In this document: positions 45,666 through 54,492 of the stretch, one piece after another | Position numbering within the stretch: position 1 is the first letter of the stretch | Layout of the letters: each line of letters begins with the position of its first letter | NCBI GenBank assembly: GCA_963759055.1 | Contig: CAVWYD010000006.1 | Span: 62,001-126,000, forward strand | Source: Thiosocius sp963759055 | GTDB lineage: Bacteria; Pseudomonadota; Gammaproteobacteria; Chromatiales; Chromatiaceae | Reading direction: 5' to 3' | DNA: 64,000 bases | Position numbers and translations under genes: made by a program | Notes under the pieces: generated by a model | What the model was told of the DNA's origin: nothing | What the model saw: only the letters and a program-made list of their open reading frames with translations | The model's database searches: none

Positions 45666-46084
45666 TCGACCACTTCGATCTTCGCCCGGACCAGTCGCAT
45701 ATTGACCTCCGCCTCGGCCATCAGCCAGTCTTCGCGTTCGTCACTGAGGAAGCCCCGGGCCTCGCCGCGCAGGTAGGCCGCCTCGGCAATCATCTGGCGG
45801 CGGTCACCCGCGGTGATCCGGCGAGTTTCTGTTTTACGTGCGGTCGCCCTGATGACCGGAGCCTTATTCGCAGCCGTCTTCTTCGCTACCGGCTGGTTGC
45901 CGGCCACGACCTTTTTCTTCGCCACGGCCTTTTTTGCAGGCGCCTTTTTGGCGACGGTCTTTTTTGCCGCTGCCTTCTTTGCCGCGGGCTTTTTCTGTAC
46001 TGCCTTTGCTGTCGATTCTGCCGCCTTTGAAGCGGTCTTCTTGGTTCCTTTCCTGATGGTCTTGGTCACGTACGACATCTCCAT
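45662..46084 (-). CDS. Lys/Ala-rich protein with C-terminal DUF2934 domain
   Basis: This protein of about 140 residues has two parts. Residues 1-85 are histone H1-like low-complexity sequence (KKPAAKKAAAKKTVAKKAP and similar), strongly basic. The C-terminus (RRQMIAEAAYLRGEARGFLS then EDWLMAEAEV) matches DUF2934. Such proteins may bind DNA or polyphosphate/PHA granules; none of this is shown here. The start is ATG 46084 or 46078. The 4-bp overlap with the double-thioredoxin gene indicates a two-gene operon, although the functions look unrelated. Confidence 0.8.
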   Translation of the reverse strand: MEMSYVTKTIRKGTKKTASKAAESTAKAVQKKPAAKKAAAKKTVAKKAPAKKAVAKKKVVAGNQPVAKKTAANKAPVIRATARKTETRRITAGDRRQMIAEAAYLRGEARGFLSDEREDWLMAEAEVNMRLVRAKIEVVE

Positions 46085-46309
46085 ATTACATGCAAAATCG
46101 GGGGTTCCCGATGCCAGGCACCCAGCAAGTATCGAACCAAGCCGGATTCGTGCCTGAATTGTTGAATTTCTGCCCTGACAGCGACCGGCTGACGTGTCTT
46201 GGCGCACGGCATTGGTGCAGGTCGCGGCGCGATGCTAACTGATGGCGCAAATGCTCGCCAGTGGTCAGGGCAACCTGGTGGGGTGGTTGTGGTTTTCGAT
46301 GCAGTGCAC

Positions 46310-46335
46310 AAAAAGGGCCCCGAAATGGGACCCTT
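46310..46335 (-). terminator. Rho-independent terminator of tRNA-Ser
   Basis: AAGGGCCCC (46313-46321) pairs with GGGACCCTT (46327-46335) around a 5-base loop, with A5 at 46310-46314 giving a U tract on the minus strand, just after the tRNA 3' end. Confidence 0.8.
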
Positions 46336-46343
46336 ATTTAATT

Positions 46344-46433
46344 TGGCGGAGGGGCAGGGATTCGAACCCTGGGAAGGCTCTCACCTTCGACGGTTTTCAA
46401 GACCGTTGCATTCAACCGCTCTGCCACCCCTCC
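46344..46433 (-). tRNA. tRNA-Ser (anticodon UGA)
   Basis: This 90-nt class II tRNA has acceptor GGAGGGG paired with CCCCTCC, discriminator G and encoded CCA. The anticodon loop CTTGAAA gives UGA. The long variable arm (about 16 nt, GTGAGAGC region) is typical of tRNA-Ser, and the T loop reads GGTTCGAATCC. Confidence 0.97.
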
Positions 46434-46452
46434 GGTGTGAGCAAGGCGGCGT

Positions 46453-46480
46453 AGGATACCGGAATTTCCCTATAAAACAA
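46453..46480 (-). promoter_or_regulatory. Candidate promoter of tRNA-Ser
   Basis: On the minus strand TTGTTT (46475-46480) and TATCCT (46453-46458) are 16 bp apart, about 20 bp before the tRNA 5' end. Spacing and position support it; both boxes are imperfect. Confidence 0.45.
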
Positions 46481-46607
46481 CCGTCTTTTAGGACTTGAGC
46501 TGGCTTTGGATTGGCCGCAGTTATGCGCTATGCTCGCGGAAACTTTAAGACCGTATGCAGGTCTGATTCTTGAATTCGACGGACGTACTGCCCAGGAGGC
46601 ATTGACA

Positions 46608-47279
46608 ATGAATCGTTACGAGAACGTTATCGCTCAAACCGGAGGCCGCGCGGCATCCAGCAACAAGGTGCTGAAAAACACCTATATGCTGCTGTCCGCC
46701 ACCTTGGGCTTCAGTGCACTTACTGCGATGCTCTCTATGGCGATCGGTGTACCGCCTATCGCTTATCTGGGGTCGGTGATCGTGGCGATGGTACTCGGTA
46801 TCTTCGTGCTGCCACGCACAGCCAATTCGAGCAAGGGTATCGGGGTCATCTTCCTGATCACGGGCCTGCTCGGCTTCGGCCTTGGCTCGGTGCTCAGCAT
46901 GTACCTGGCGCTGCCGAACGGCCCGCAGATAATCGCCACTGCCTTCGGCGGCACCGGCATCATCTTCCTCGGCCTGTCTGGTTATGCACTGACCTCGAAG
47001 CGTGACTTCAGCTTCATGGGCGGCTTCCTGTTTGCCGGCATGATGGTCCTGGTGCTGGCGATGATCGCCAATATCTTCCTGCAGATGCCGGCTCTGTCGC
47101 TGGCTGTGTCAGGCGGCATCATCATGGTGATGAGCGGGTTCATCCTGTTCGATACCAGCCGCATCATCAGCGGTGGCGAGACCAACTACATCATGGCCAC
47201 CTACGGCTTGTACCTGAGCATCTTCAACATCTTTATCAGCCTGTTGAACATCCTCGGGATCATGGGCGGTGACGACTAA
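46608..47279 (+). CDS. yccA: BAX inhibitor-1 family protein YccA (FtsH modulator)
   Basis: This is a 223-residue inner-membrane protein with seven TM helices. In E. coli YccA is a slowly degraded FtsH substrate that slows FtsH activity on translocon proteins. The cytosolic N-terminus NRYENVIAQTGGRAASSNKV is followed by the helix bundle and the late FDTSRIISGGETNYIMATYG, which matches the family signature. AGGAGG stands 7 bases before ATG 46608. A terminator follows 21 bp after the stop. Confidence 0.92.
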   Translation: MNRYENVIAQTGGRAASSNKVLKNTYMLLSATLGFSALTAMLSMAIGVPPIAYLGSVIVAMVLGIFVLPRTANSSKGIGVIFLITGLLGFGLGSVLSMYLALPNGPQIIATAFGGTGIIFLGLSGYALTSKRDFSFMGGFLFAGMMVLVLAMIANIFLQMPALSLAVSGGIIMVMSGFILFDTSRIISGGETNYIMATYGLYLSIFNIFISLLNILGIMGGDD

Positions 47280-47300
47280 GGCGGCCGCATAAGCCAAACC

Positions 47301-47327
47301 AACCCCGGCCCGGTGCCGGGGTTTTTT
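47301..47327 (+). terminator. Rho-independent terminator after yccA
   Basis: AACCCCGGC (47301-47309) and GCCGGGGTT (47315-47323) form a 9-bp stem with a 5-base loop, ending in T6. Confidence 0.88.
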
Positions 47328-47351
47328 CTGTCCGAAGAAGAAGGTTTCGAA

Positions 47352-47534
47352 ATGGAGTGGATACAGATACTCGGCATTGTCGCCGGCGTCATGATGCTGG
47401 TTTTCCTGTGGCCGGCCTATAAGCATTGGTCGGCCAACAGCCCCAAGGCCGAGAAGGGCGACTGGCAGGCGGTGATATTGCCGCTGGCTGCGGTGGTGGG
47501 TTTGGTGATCCTGCTGGTGATGTCGGTGAGGTGA
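47352..47534 (+). CDS. Small membrane protein (60 residues)
   Basis: This 60-residue protein has two TM segments (IQILGIVAGVMMLVFLW and AVILPLAAVVGLVILLVM), a short loop with KHWSANSPKAEKGDW, and no other feature. Start ATG 47352 follows AAGAAGAAGG. It begins 25 bp past the yccA terminator, so it may depend on read-through or a promoter within the terminator region. I recognise no family. Confidence 0.65.
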   Translation: MEWIQILGIVAGVMMLVFLWPAYKHWSANSPKAEKGDWQAVILPLAAVVGLVILLVMSVR

Positions 47535-47706
47535 GCAGGTCAGCGCAGCGGATTGCGTTTGGTGCGCCTGGACGATTGATCTATCTGCCTGGGGTCCGAT
47601 AACGAAGCGTTTTGCCTGAGAATCATCCTCAGCTCAAAAACAGCCAGCGAAGGATGAGGTAAAGTTGGCCGCTACCACCTTCGTACGGGCCATCAGCAGT
47701 AAAACG

Positions 47707-48735
47707 ATGCAGATCGAAAATACCAGACAACAACTCAAAGCCAACCCAAAAAAATGGCTGGTAACCGGTGTTGCGGGATTCATCGGCAGCAACCTGCTTG
47801 AAGAACTTCTCCGTCTAGGTCAATTTGTGGTAGGGCTGGATAATTTTGCAACCGGGCACCAGCACAACCTGGATCAGGTGCGCGAGGCGGTGAGCGCGGA
47901 ACAATGGCAGCGCTTCCATTTGATCGAAGGTGACATCCGCACGCCAGAGGACTGCGAGGTCGCCTGCGCCGGCGTCGATTATGTCCTGCACCAGGCCGCG
48001 CTCGGCTCGGTGCCGCGTTCGCTGGAGGATCCCGTCACTACGAATGCCGCCAACATCGACGGCTTTCTCAACATGCTGGTCGCGGCGCGTGGAGCCGCAG
48101 TCACACGTTTCGTCTACGCAGCCTCCAGCTCGACCTATGGTGACCATCCCGGTCTGCCGAAGATTGAAGACCGGATCGGCAAACCGCTTTCACCCTATGC
48201 TGTCACCAAGCTGGTCAACGAACAGTATGCGGAGGTGTTCGCGCGGGCTTACGATTTCAACACCATCGGCCTGCGCTATTTCAACATCTTCGGTGCGCAC
48301 CAGGATCCCGAGGGCGCGTACGCTGCCGTAGTGCCCAAGTGGACAGCGGCAATGATCAAGAACGAACCGGTGTGGATCAACGGCGACGGTGAGACCAGTC
48401 GAGATTTCTGCTACATCGCGAATACCGTGCAGATCAACCTGCTGGCCGCCACGGCGGAGCATCCGGATGCCGCAAACCAGGTCTACAACGTTGCGGTAGG
48501 TGACCGTACCACCCTGAACGAACTGTTCGAGGCTATCCGCTCGATACTCGAGCCACGCTTCCCGCACTTGAAGGGTTTCAAGCCCAGCTATCGTGACTTC
48601 CGCGCCGGTGATGTGCGGCATTCGCTCGCCGACATCAGTAAAGCAACTGAACTGCTCGGCTACGTACCCAGCCATAGTATCGGCGAAGGGCTGATCGAAG
48701 CGATGGACTGGTATGTCCAAAATCTGACGGACTGA
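47707..48735 (+). CDS. UDP-N-acetylglucosamine 4-epimerase-like SDR (WbpP/TviC type)
   Basis: This 342-residue extended SDR has VTGVAGFIGSNLLEELL (NAD binding), YAASSSTYGDHP with the catalytic Ser/Thr, YAVTKLVNE (YxxxK) and a group-specific NIFGAHQDPEGAYAAVVPKW. It resembles epimerases that interconvert UDP-GlcNAc and UDP-GalNAc for O-antigen or capsule. No other glycan gene is nearby, so the pathway is unclear. ATG 47707 is chosen; a TTG at 47665 is in frame. Confidence 0.9.
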   Translation: MQIENTRQQLKANPKKWLVTGVAGFIGSNLLEELLRLGQFVVGLDNFATGHQHNLDQVREAVSAEQWQRFHLIEGDIRTPEDCEVACAGVDYVLHQAALGSVPRSLEDPVTTNAANIDGFLNMLVAARGAAVTRFVYAASSSTYGDHPGLPKIEDRIGKPLSPYAVTKLVNEQYAEVFARAYDFNTIGLRYFNIFGAHQDPEGAYAAVVPKWTAAMIKNEPVWINGDGETSRDFCYIANTVQINLLAATAEHPDAANQVYNVAVGDRTTLNELFEAIRSILEPRFPHLKGFKPSYRDFRAGDVRHSLADISKATELLGYVPSHSIGEGLIEAMDWYVQNLTD

Positions 48736-49000
48736 TTCGTCACCGTGGCGCGTATATGACCGAACCAATGCTGACCAAGGGTGATGTTGCTAACCGCATC
48801 AAATACCGTTCGTTGACGTACTTGCCATTAGCTGTCCATATGGCGGGCCAAAGAACATTTTATTCCATTCGGTCTGAGACGAGTTATTTTGCGGGCAATC
48901 TGATCACGATTTAAAATTGCCCGAAACGCGGCGGCAGCTGCATGCTGCGTTAATCAAACACCCCGCTATAGAGGGTGCCAAGGGACAAGGAGTTCGATTT
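48736..49000. other. Intergenic region before the 96-residue membrane protein
   Basis: 265 bases hold no gene I can support. A 52-codon frame (48756-48914) has no ribosome-binding site. An 8-bp inverted repeat CGGGCAAT/ATTGCCCG (48892-48899 with 48916-48923) stands near the end, and AAGGAG at 48987 serves the next gene. Confidence 0.4.
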
Positions 49001-49291
49001 ATGGAAGATGCGCTCAAGAGTCGACGTCGGCAGAAAATCAAAGACTACATCGATGCCACGAGCAAGAGTCCGGTAGCCGGTGTAATTTATGCCCTGTTTT
49101 TTGGTCCTTTCGGGTGTGCCTATGCCAATCCCCGGAGCACGGTGGTCGCACTGTTGTTGGCAGTCGCCGTAGGCCTGATCTATTGGCCGCTGATTGCCCT
49201 GGTTTGGATTGGCTGCGTGGTGATGGCGCCGTTCCAGGTGCGTGCCTACAACCACAAGGTCAGGCGCGGAGCCCGATACCACGTGACATGA
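49001..49291 (+). CDS. Small membrane protein (96 residues)
   Basis: This is a 96-residue protein with an Arg/Lys-rich N-terminus (DALKSRRRQKIKDYIDA), two TM segments (VAGVIYALFFGPFGCAYA and VVALLLAVAVGLIYWPLIA) and a basic C-terminus. Similar small proteins occur without known role. AAGGAG stands 8 bases before ATG 49001, a good start. It lies upstream of uvrY in its own unit. Confidence 0.75.
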   Translation: MEDALKSRRRQKIKDYIDATSKSPVAGVIYALFFGPFGCAYANPRSTVVALLLAVAVGLIYWPLIALVWIGCVVMAPFQVRAYNHKVRRGARYHVT

Positions 49292-49467
49292 GCAACCGGC
49301 CTTGCGATCTGAACTGCGTGCAGGTGTTGGGCCGCAGCTCGAATTGCCCGGCGGCAAGGGCTCAGATGCCGGGGCTTCAAGGTTTGCTGGAAGCACTCCG
49401 TGGCATGCTAACATCCAGTTGGTCTTGTGTGACGATGCTGTAATACGTGCCTTTTACCCATACCCCG

Positions 49468-50112
49468 ATGATACGAATCCTGCTTGTCGATGATCACGAC
49501 CTTTTCCGCGCCGGGGTGAGCAGCATCCTGCGCGATCAGGAAGGTATGGTCGTGGTCGGTGAGTTTGCCGACGGCGAACAGGCGATCGAGGCGGTGCGCG
49601 AGCAGGCGCCGGACCTGGTGCTGATGGACGTGAACATGCCCGGCATGGGCGGCATCGCGGCCACGCGCAAGATCCTAAAGATAGCTCCTAAGGCAAAGGT
49701 CATCGCGGTGACGGTGTTGAGTGACGACCCTTTTCCCAGCCAGTTGCTGGATGCCGGTGCGCTCGGCTACATTTCGAAGGGCAGCGGCTCGGAAGAGATG
49801 ATCGAGGCGATCAGGACGGTCATACGCGGGCAGCACTATATCTCCAGTGATGTTGCGCGGAAGCTCACCCTGGCCAATTTCCGCAAGCGTGGTGAGTCAT
49901 CGCCCCTTGGCACACTGACCGCGCGCGAGATGCAGGTGATGATGATGATCACGCGTGGGCAGAGCACCCAGGACATCTCGGATGCACTGTTTCTCAGCCC
50001 CAAGACGGTCAGCACCTACCGCCATCGTGTGTTCGAAAAGCTTGACGTGTCGAACGACGTCGAACTGACTCACCTGGCGATTCGGCACGGCCTGCTCGAA
50101 AATACCCAATGA
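49468..50112 (+). CDS. uvrY: LuxR-type response regulator UvrY/GacA
   Basis: This is the response regulator of the BarA/GacS two-component system, which activates Csr/Rsm small RNAs. The 214 residues have the receiver domain (ILLVDDHDLFRAGV, phospho-acceptor Asp in LVLMDVNMPG, Lys in GYISKGS) and an HTH LuxR domain (LTAREMQVMMMITRGQSTQD, then SPKTVSTYRHRVFEKL). The place just before uvrC is the classic GacA position. ATG 49468 is chosen; the stop overlaps the next start as ATGA. Confidence 0.95.
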   Translation: MIRILLVDDHDLFRAGVSSILRDQEGMVVVGEFADGEQAIEAVREQAPDLVLMDVNMPGMGGIAATRKILKIAPKAKVIAVTVLSDDPFPSQLLDAGALGYISKGSGSEEMIEAIRTVIRGQHYISSDVARKLTLANFRKRGESSPLGTLTAREMQVMMMITRGQSTQDISDALFLSPKTVSTYRHRVFEKLDVSNDVELTHLAIRHGLLENTQ

Positions 50113-50744
50113 GGCCAGGGCAGTTCGATCCGGACTGTCGGCGCTGCGACCGGCTGGCCGGTTTTCTCGACCAGGTGAAATCTCAGAACCCCGATTATTT
50201 CTGTAAACCGGTCCCTCCATTCGGTGCAGCCGACCCCGGTTTGCTGGTGGTGGGCCTGGCGCCGGGGATGCATGGCGCCAATGCCACCGGGCGGCCCTTT
50301 ACCGGTGATCATGCCGGTATCCTCCTGTACCAGACCCTGCACAAGTATGGATTTTCCAGTGCGCCCGAGTCGGTCTCTGCGGATGACGGCCTTGAGCTGA
50401 TCAACTGTTGCATCACAAACGCGGTCAAGTGCCTGCCGCCGCAGAACAAGCCGGTGGGTGCAGAGATCAATCAATGCCGTGACTTTCTGTCTGCCGAACT
50501 CGATTCCTTCAGATCCGGTGGGGTGGTGCTGGCGCTGGGCTCGATCGCGCACAAATCGGTCGTGGCCGGTTTCGGCCTGCGCCAGAAAGAGGCGGTGTTC
50601 GGGCATGCGGCCGAACACCGCATGCCGCGCGGCATCACCCTGATCGATTCCTACCATTGCAGTCGCTACAACACCCAGACCCGACGCCTGACCACGCCGA
50701 TGTTCGAGCAGGTGTTTGTGCGTGCGCGTGAGTTGCTTGCCTGA
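50109..50744 (+). CDS. Family 5 uracil-DNA glycosylase (UDGb)
   Basis: This is a 211-residue uracil-DNA glycosylase of the iron-sulfur family 5, which removes uracil and some oxidised bases. The signature GLAPGMHGANATGRPFTGD and the 4Fe-4S cysteines (CRRC near the N-terminus, then NAVKCLPPQNKP and later Cys) are present, plus DSYHCSRYNTQTRRLT. It is embedded between uvrY and uvrC with an ATGA overlap to uvrY. This links two DNA repair pathways in one operon. Confidence 0.92.
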   Translation: MRPGQFDPDCRRCDRLAGFLDQVKSQNPDYFCKPVPPFGAADPGLLVVGLAPGMHGANATGRPFTGDHAGILLYQTLHKYGFSSAPESVSADDGLELINCCITNAVKCLPPQNKPVGAEINQCRDFLSAELDSFRSGGVVLALGSIAHKSVVAGFGLRQKEAVFGHAAEHRMPRGITLIDSYHCSRYNTQTRRLTTPMFEQVFVRARELLA

Positions 50745-50791
50745 GATATTGCCGCGGGGCGCCGTTCGCGCAGGCACAGTAAACTACCCCG

Positions 50792-52616
50792 GTGACGGAG
50801 CCGGAACCCACATTTGACCACAAGCGTTTTCTGCGCAGCCTGACCCAGGGTCCGGGCGTTTACCGCATGCTCAATGCCGACGGTGATGTGATGTATGTCG
50901 GCAAGGCCAAGAACCTGCGCCGACGGGTCGGCAGCTATTTCACCCGCGCAAGCAACCGCCGTATCGCCAGTATGGTGGCGCAGATTCGCGATATCGAGAT
51001 CACGGCCACGCACACCGAGTCCGAGGCACTGCTGCTCGAGAACAATCTGATCAAGGAGCACCGGCCGCGTTACAATGTGCTGCTGCGCGACGACAAGAGC
51101 TATCCCTATCTGTTTCTGTCGGATGAGGAATTCCCGCGGCTGGCCTTTCACCGCGGCGCACGCAAGGCGAAGGGGCACTACTACGGCCCTTATCCCAGCT
51201 CGGGTGCGGTGCGCGAGACCCTGCAGCTGCTGCAGAAGCTGTTCCCGGTTCGCCAGTGCGAGGACAGCTATTATCGCAACCGCTCTCGCCCCTGCCTGCA
51301 ATACCAGATCGAGCGCTGTACCGCACCCTGTGTGGGGTTCGTCACGCCCGTAGCCTATGCCCAGGATGTACGTGATACGGCGCTGTTCCTCGAGGGCAAG
51401 GCGCAGGACGTGGTCGAGCGCTGGGTCGAAAAGATGGAAGCGGCCTCGCAGCGGCTCGAGTTTGAAGAGGCCGCGCACCTGCGTGATCAGATCAGTGCGC
51501 TACGCGCGGTGCAGGAAAAGCAATATGTCAGCGGCGAGCGCGGTGATCTGGATATCGTCGCCGTGGCCAGCGAGGGCGGGGTGGCCTGTGTGCAGCTGTT
51601 CTACGTGCGCCAGGGTCGCAACCTGGGCAACAAGAGCCTGTTTCCGCGATCGGGCGATGGCGCCGAACCGGGTGAGATCATCTCGGCCTTCATCGCGCAG
51701 TACTACCTGGGCAAGGCGGTACCGCAGCAGATCCTGGTCAACGTCGAGCCGGATGACAAAGCGGTGCTCGAGGAATCTCTCAGCCTGCAGGCAGACCGCA
51801 AGGTGAGGATCCAGTCGAAGCCGCGAGGCGAACGCGCACGCTGGCTGAAGATGGCCCAGGACAATGCGGCACTGGCACTGGCCTCACGCCTGGCCAGCGC
51901 CGGTAGTACGCGTATGCGCCTGACGGCTCTTCAGAAGGCGCTGGAGCTGCCTGAGCCGCCGCAGCGCATGGAGTGTTTCGATATCAGCCATACCCAGGGT
52001 GACCAGACCGTCGCGTCCTGCGTGGTGTTCGTCGATGGTGCCGCGAGCAAGGCTGATTACCGCCGTTTCAATATCCGTGGCATCACCCCGGGCGATGACT
52101 ATGCGGCGATGCGCCAGGCCCTGGAGCGGCGTTACAGACGCGTAATGGCGGGTGAGGGCAAGCTGCCGGATATCCTGCTGATCGACGGCGGTTTGGGGCA
52201 GTTGAGCACCGCGGCGGAGATCATCGGCGAACTCGGGGTGGCGGGTGTTGCTGCTGCTGGGCGTGGCCAAGGGGCCGGACCGACGTCCCGGAATGGAGCA
52301 GCTTTTCTTGTTGGGCCGCAAGCAGCCTCTTATACTGCCGCCTGACTCGCAGGCTCTGCACCTGGTGCAGCAGATCCGCGACGAGGCGCACCGTTTCGCG
52401 ATTACCGGACATCGCCAGCGCCGCGGCAAGGCGAAGACCCGATCCGTGCTGGAAGACATCAGCGGTATCGGTCCCAAACGTCGTGCGCGGCTGCTCAAGC
52501 AGTTCGGGGGGCTTCAGGGCCTGTCGCGGGCCGGCGTTGAAGACATCAGCACCGTTGAAGGCATCAGTGAAAAGCTGGCGCAGGAGATCTACGCCGCTTT
52601 TCACGGTAACAAATGA
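50792..52616 (+). CDS. uvrC: Excinuclease ABC subunit UvrC (frameshifted in this sequence)
   Basis: UvrC makes both incisions around bulky DNA lesions during nucleotide excision repair. GIY-YIG (GPGVYRMLNADGDVMYVGKA), UVR domain (LEFEEAAHLRDQISALRAV), RNase H-like nuclease (FDISHTQGDQTVASCVVF) and C-terminal HhH (LEDISGIGPKRRARLLKQFG) are all encoded. The first frame ends at 52345 after an unrelated tail; the next frame from about 52245 continues VAKGPDRRPGMEQLFL to 52616. One extra G in 52243-52250 explains it, giving a normal length of about 608. The start is GTG 50792. Confidence 0.95.
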
Positions 52617-53207
52617 ATCCTATCTACAATATTCCCAATCTGCTGACCGTGACGCGGATCCTGCTGATCCCCGTGTTTCTGGTGCTGTTCTACGTGGCCA
52701 CTCCCTGGGCGCGCGAGATGGCCACGGCGGTGTTCGTGCTGGCGGCGATCACCGACTGGCTTGATGGTTATCTCGCGCGCCGCATGCAGCTGGTATCGCC
52801 CCTGGGCGCCTTTCTCGATCCGGTGGCCGACAAGCTGATGGTCGCCACCGCCCTGGTGCTGCTGGTGCAGTCCGATCCACGGGTATTGATGGCGGTGGCG
52901 GCGGCGGTGATCATCGGGCGCGAGATCGCGATCTCGGCGCTGCGTGAATGGATGGCCGAGCTCGGCAATCGCACCCGGGTGGCGGTGTCTGAGATCGGCA
53001 AGTTCAAGACGGCGGCACAGATGGTGGCGATCTCGCTGCTGATCTATCGCGACGACCTCTGGGGCCTGCCGATCTACACCATCGGACTGGTCCTTTTGTA
53101 CATCGCCGTGGTCCTGACACTTGTGGTCGATGACCCTCTATCTGCGTGCCGCCTGGCCGAGCCTGCGGGGTGACGAAAACGCAGATCGTGTGCCGCGCGA
53201 ATTGTAG
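52613..53207 (+). CDS. pgsA: Phosphatidylglycerophosphate synthase PgsA (frameshifted near the C-terminus)
   Basis: PgsA joins CDP-diacylglycerol and glycerol-3-phosphate, the first step to phosphatidylglycerol. The CDP-alcohol motif DGYLARRMQLVSPLGAFLDP and then VADK is intact. The current frame stops at 53173 after VVDDPLSACRLAEPAG, but the other frame reads WSMTLYLRAAWPSLRG and ends at 53207, as in normal PgsA. One extra G near 53123 explains it. ATG 52613 overlaps the uvrC stop (TGA) as ATGA. Confidence 0.93.
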
Positions 53208-53216
53208 CTGGCGGGC

Positions 53217-53244
53217 TTGACACAAGCAGTCATTTCCCTAGAAT
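53217..53244 (+). promoter_or_regulatory. Strong sigma-70 promoter for the tRNA-Gly gene
   Basis: Consensus TTGACA (53217-53222) and TAGAAT (53239-53244), spaced by 16 bp, predict a start at about 53251, just before the tRNA. It is the best promoter in the window. Confidence 0.75.
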
Positions 53245-53258
53245 ACGGCGCTCGTTCG

Positions 53259-53334
<76 letters not shown>

Positions 53335-53345
53335 GATATTCCAGG

Positions 53346-53373
53346 AAACCCCGCACGTTAGCGGGGTTTCTTG
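53346..53373 (+). terminator. Terminator after tRNA-Gly
   Basis: AAACCCCGC (53346-53354) and GCGGGGTTT (53361-53369), loop ACGTTA, run into a short T-rich stretch. The A/T ends make it possibly bidirectional. Confidence 0.7.
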
Positions 53374-53412
53374 TTTCAGCCGGCGCCTTTGCGCCGCTGA
53401 GTCACTCAGTTT

Positions 53413-53486
53413 GGCCGAGTGGCAGAGTGGTTATGCAGCGGATTGCAAATCCGTGTACCTCGGTTCGATTCCGGGCTCGGCCTCCA
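53413..53486 (+). tRNA. tRNA-Cys (anticodon GCA)
   Basis: A 74-nt cloverleaf with acceptor GGCCGAG/CTCGGCC, anticodon loop TTGCAAA (GCA), T loop GTTCGATTC and encoded CCA. Confidence 0.97.
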
Positions 53487-53541
53487 TTGTTTAACAATGA
53501 CTTACGTCTTTTCTCTCGCGCAGTTTGTCATTCATGCTCAG

Positions 53542-53629
53542 GCCCGGGTGGCGGAATTGGTAGACGCAGCGGACTTAAAATCCGCCGGTTATTGCAACCG
53601 TGCCGGTTCGATTCCGGCTCCGGGCACCA
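53542..53629 (+). tRNA. tRNA-Leu (anticodon UAA)
   Basis: An 88-nt class II tRNA with acceptor GCCCGGG/TCCGGGC, anticodon loop CTTAAAA (UAA), long variable arm, T loop GTTCGATTC and encoded CCA. tRNA-Gly, -Cys and -Leu lie together after pgsA. Confidence 0.97.
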
Positions 53630-53641
53630 ACTCATGCTGCT

Positions 53642-53848
53642 TTACGACTCGGGCCACTTGACCCAGCGCGGCCGGTCGGCACTCATTTCGATGATCAGAT
53701 CCAGATGCTCCTGGCGCACCAGGGCGGTCACGACGTACTGATCGCGCACGTGGCCGAGGTCCTCGATCTTGTGCAGCCGTGCGATGCAACTCTTGCACAT
53801 CAGTTCTTCGAGATGCTGGTGGCTTACGGTGAACTTCAGAACTTTCAT
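53642..53848 (-). CDS. Small protein with CxxC motif
   Basis: This is a 68-residue cytoplasmic protein (MKVLKFTVSHQHLEELMCKS) with a CKSC pair at residues 18-21 that could bind metal or form a disulfide. No TM or signal. It ends 13 bp before the tRNA-Leu 3' end on the other strand and lies 20 bp after the CBS gene, so it is probably the second gene of that operon. I recognise no family. Confidence 0.6.
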   Translation of the reverse strand: MKVLKFTVSHQHLEELMCKSCIARLHKIEDLGHVRDQYVVTALVRQEHLDLIIEMSADRPRWVKWPES

Positions 53849-53868
53849 ATCAGCCGGCCCCCTGGTTT

Positions 53869-54492
53869 TTAATCCGCCGTGCGGCCATCTTTGGTCTCGG
53901 GGATCCGCTCAAAGAATACCCGTACAAGGTCCGAACGCGTTAGCACGCCCACCGGTTTGTGCTCCGCATCCACTACTACGAGACGTTTTACCCGATGTGA
54001 TTTCATGGCCTCGACCGCGTTGTGCAATGTCTGCTCCGGATGAACGGTGACAACCTCCGTCACCATCAACGCGCCCACATTCTCGTTCGGCTCGTGCAAC
54101 TGCACCGGCTGCGAAAACATGCCCGAGAGCGTCTGCCACAGATTGTGCGTCGGCAGATGACAGGGCACACCGATAGCGCAAAGAAAATCGGCCTCGGTGA
54201 TGATGCCGATCACGTGGTTATTATTGTTGACGACCGGCAGGCCACTGATTCGCTGGGACAGCAGTACACTGGCCGCCTCACCCAAGGAGGCGTCGGCGTG
54301 AATCGTGTGCACCGGTTGGCTCATCAGGTTTTCAACCAGCATGGATTCGGTTCGACGCAACTGTGCGTGTTTTCGTGCCTTTTCGGTCAGCTGGATAAGG
54401 TCGTTCACCGTGACATCGACGACAGTGCCCATGTCCTCCAGAGCATGTTCGAAGTCTTCGCGCGCCAGTGAACACCACTTGTCGTCAGACAT
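53869..54492 (-). CDS. CBS-domain pair protein
   Basis: This 207-residue protein has an N-terminal helical part (SDDKWCSLAREDFEHALEDM) and two CBS domains: VENLMSQPVHTIHADASLGE with SGLPVVNNNNHVIGIITEAD, then GALMVTEVVTVHPEQTLHNA with VKRLVVVDAEHKPVGVLTRS. CBS pairs bind adenine nucleotides and sense energy state; the partner here is unknown. ATG 54492 follows GGTGGACAGA. The upstream part of the frame (to 54828) looks non-coding. Confidence 0.88.
   Translation of the reverse strand: MSDDKWCSLAREDFEHALEDMGTVVDVTVNDLIQLTEKARKHAQLRRTESMLVENLMSQPVHTIHADASLGEAASVLLSQRISGLPVVNNNNHVIGIITEADFLCAIGVPCHLPTHNLWQTLSGMFSQPVQLHEPNENVGALMVTEVVTVHPEQTLHNAVEAMKSHRVKRLVVVDAEHKPVGVLTRSDLVRVFFERIPETKDGRTAD

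Noticed and set aside
48756..48914. 52-codon open frame after the epimerase gene
   Set aside because: There is no ribosome-binding site, no motif, and composition resembles non-coding DNA.
52240..52250. Programmed ribosomal frameshifting as explanation of the uvrC break
   Set aside because: No slippery heptamer or downstream structure is shared by the break sites, and all need the same single-base skip in unrelated contexts. Sequence error is simpler.
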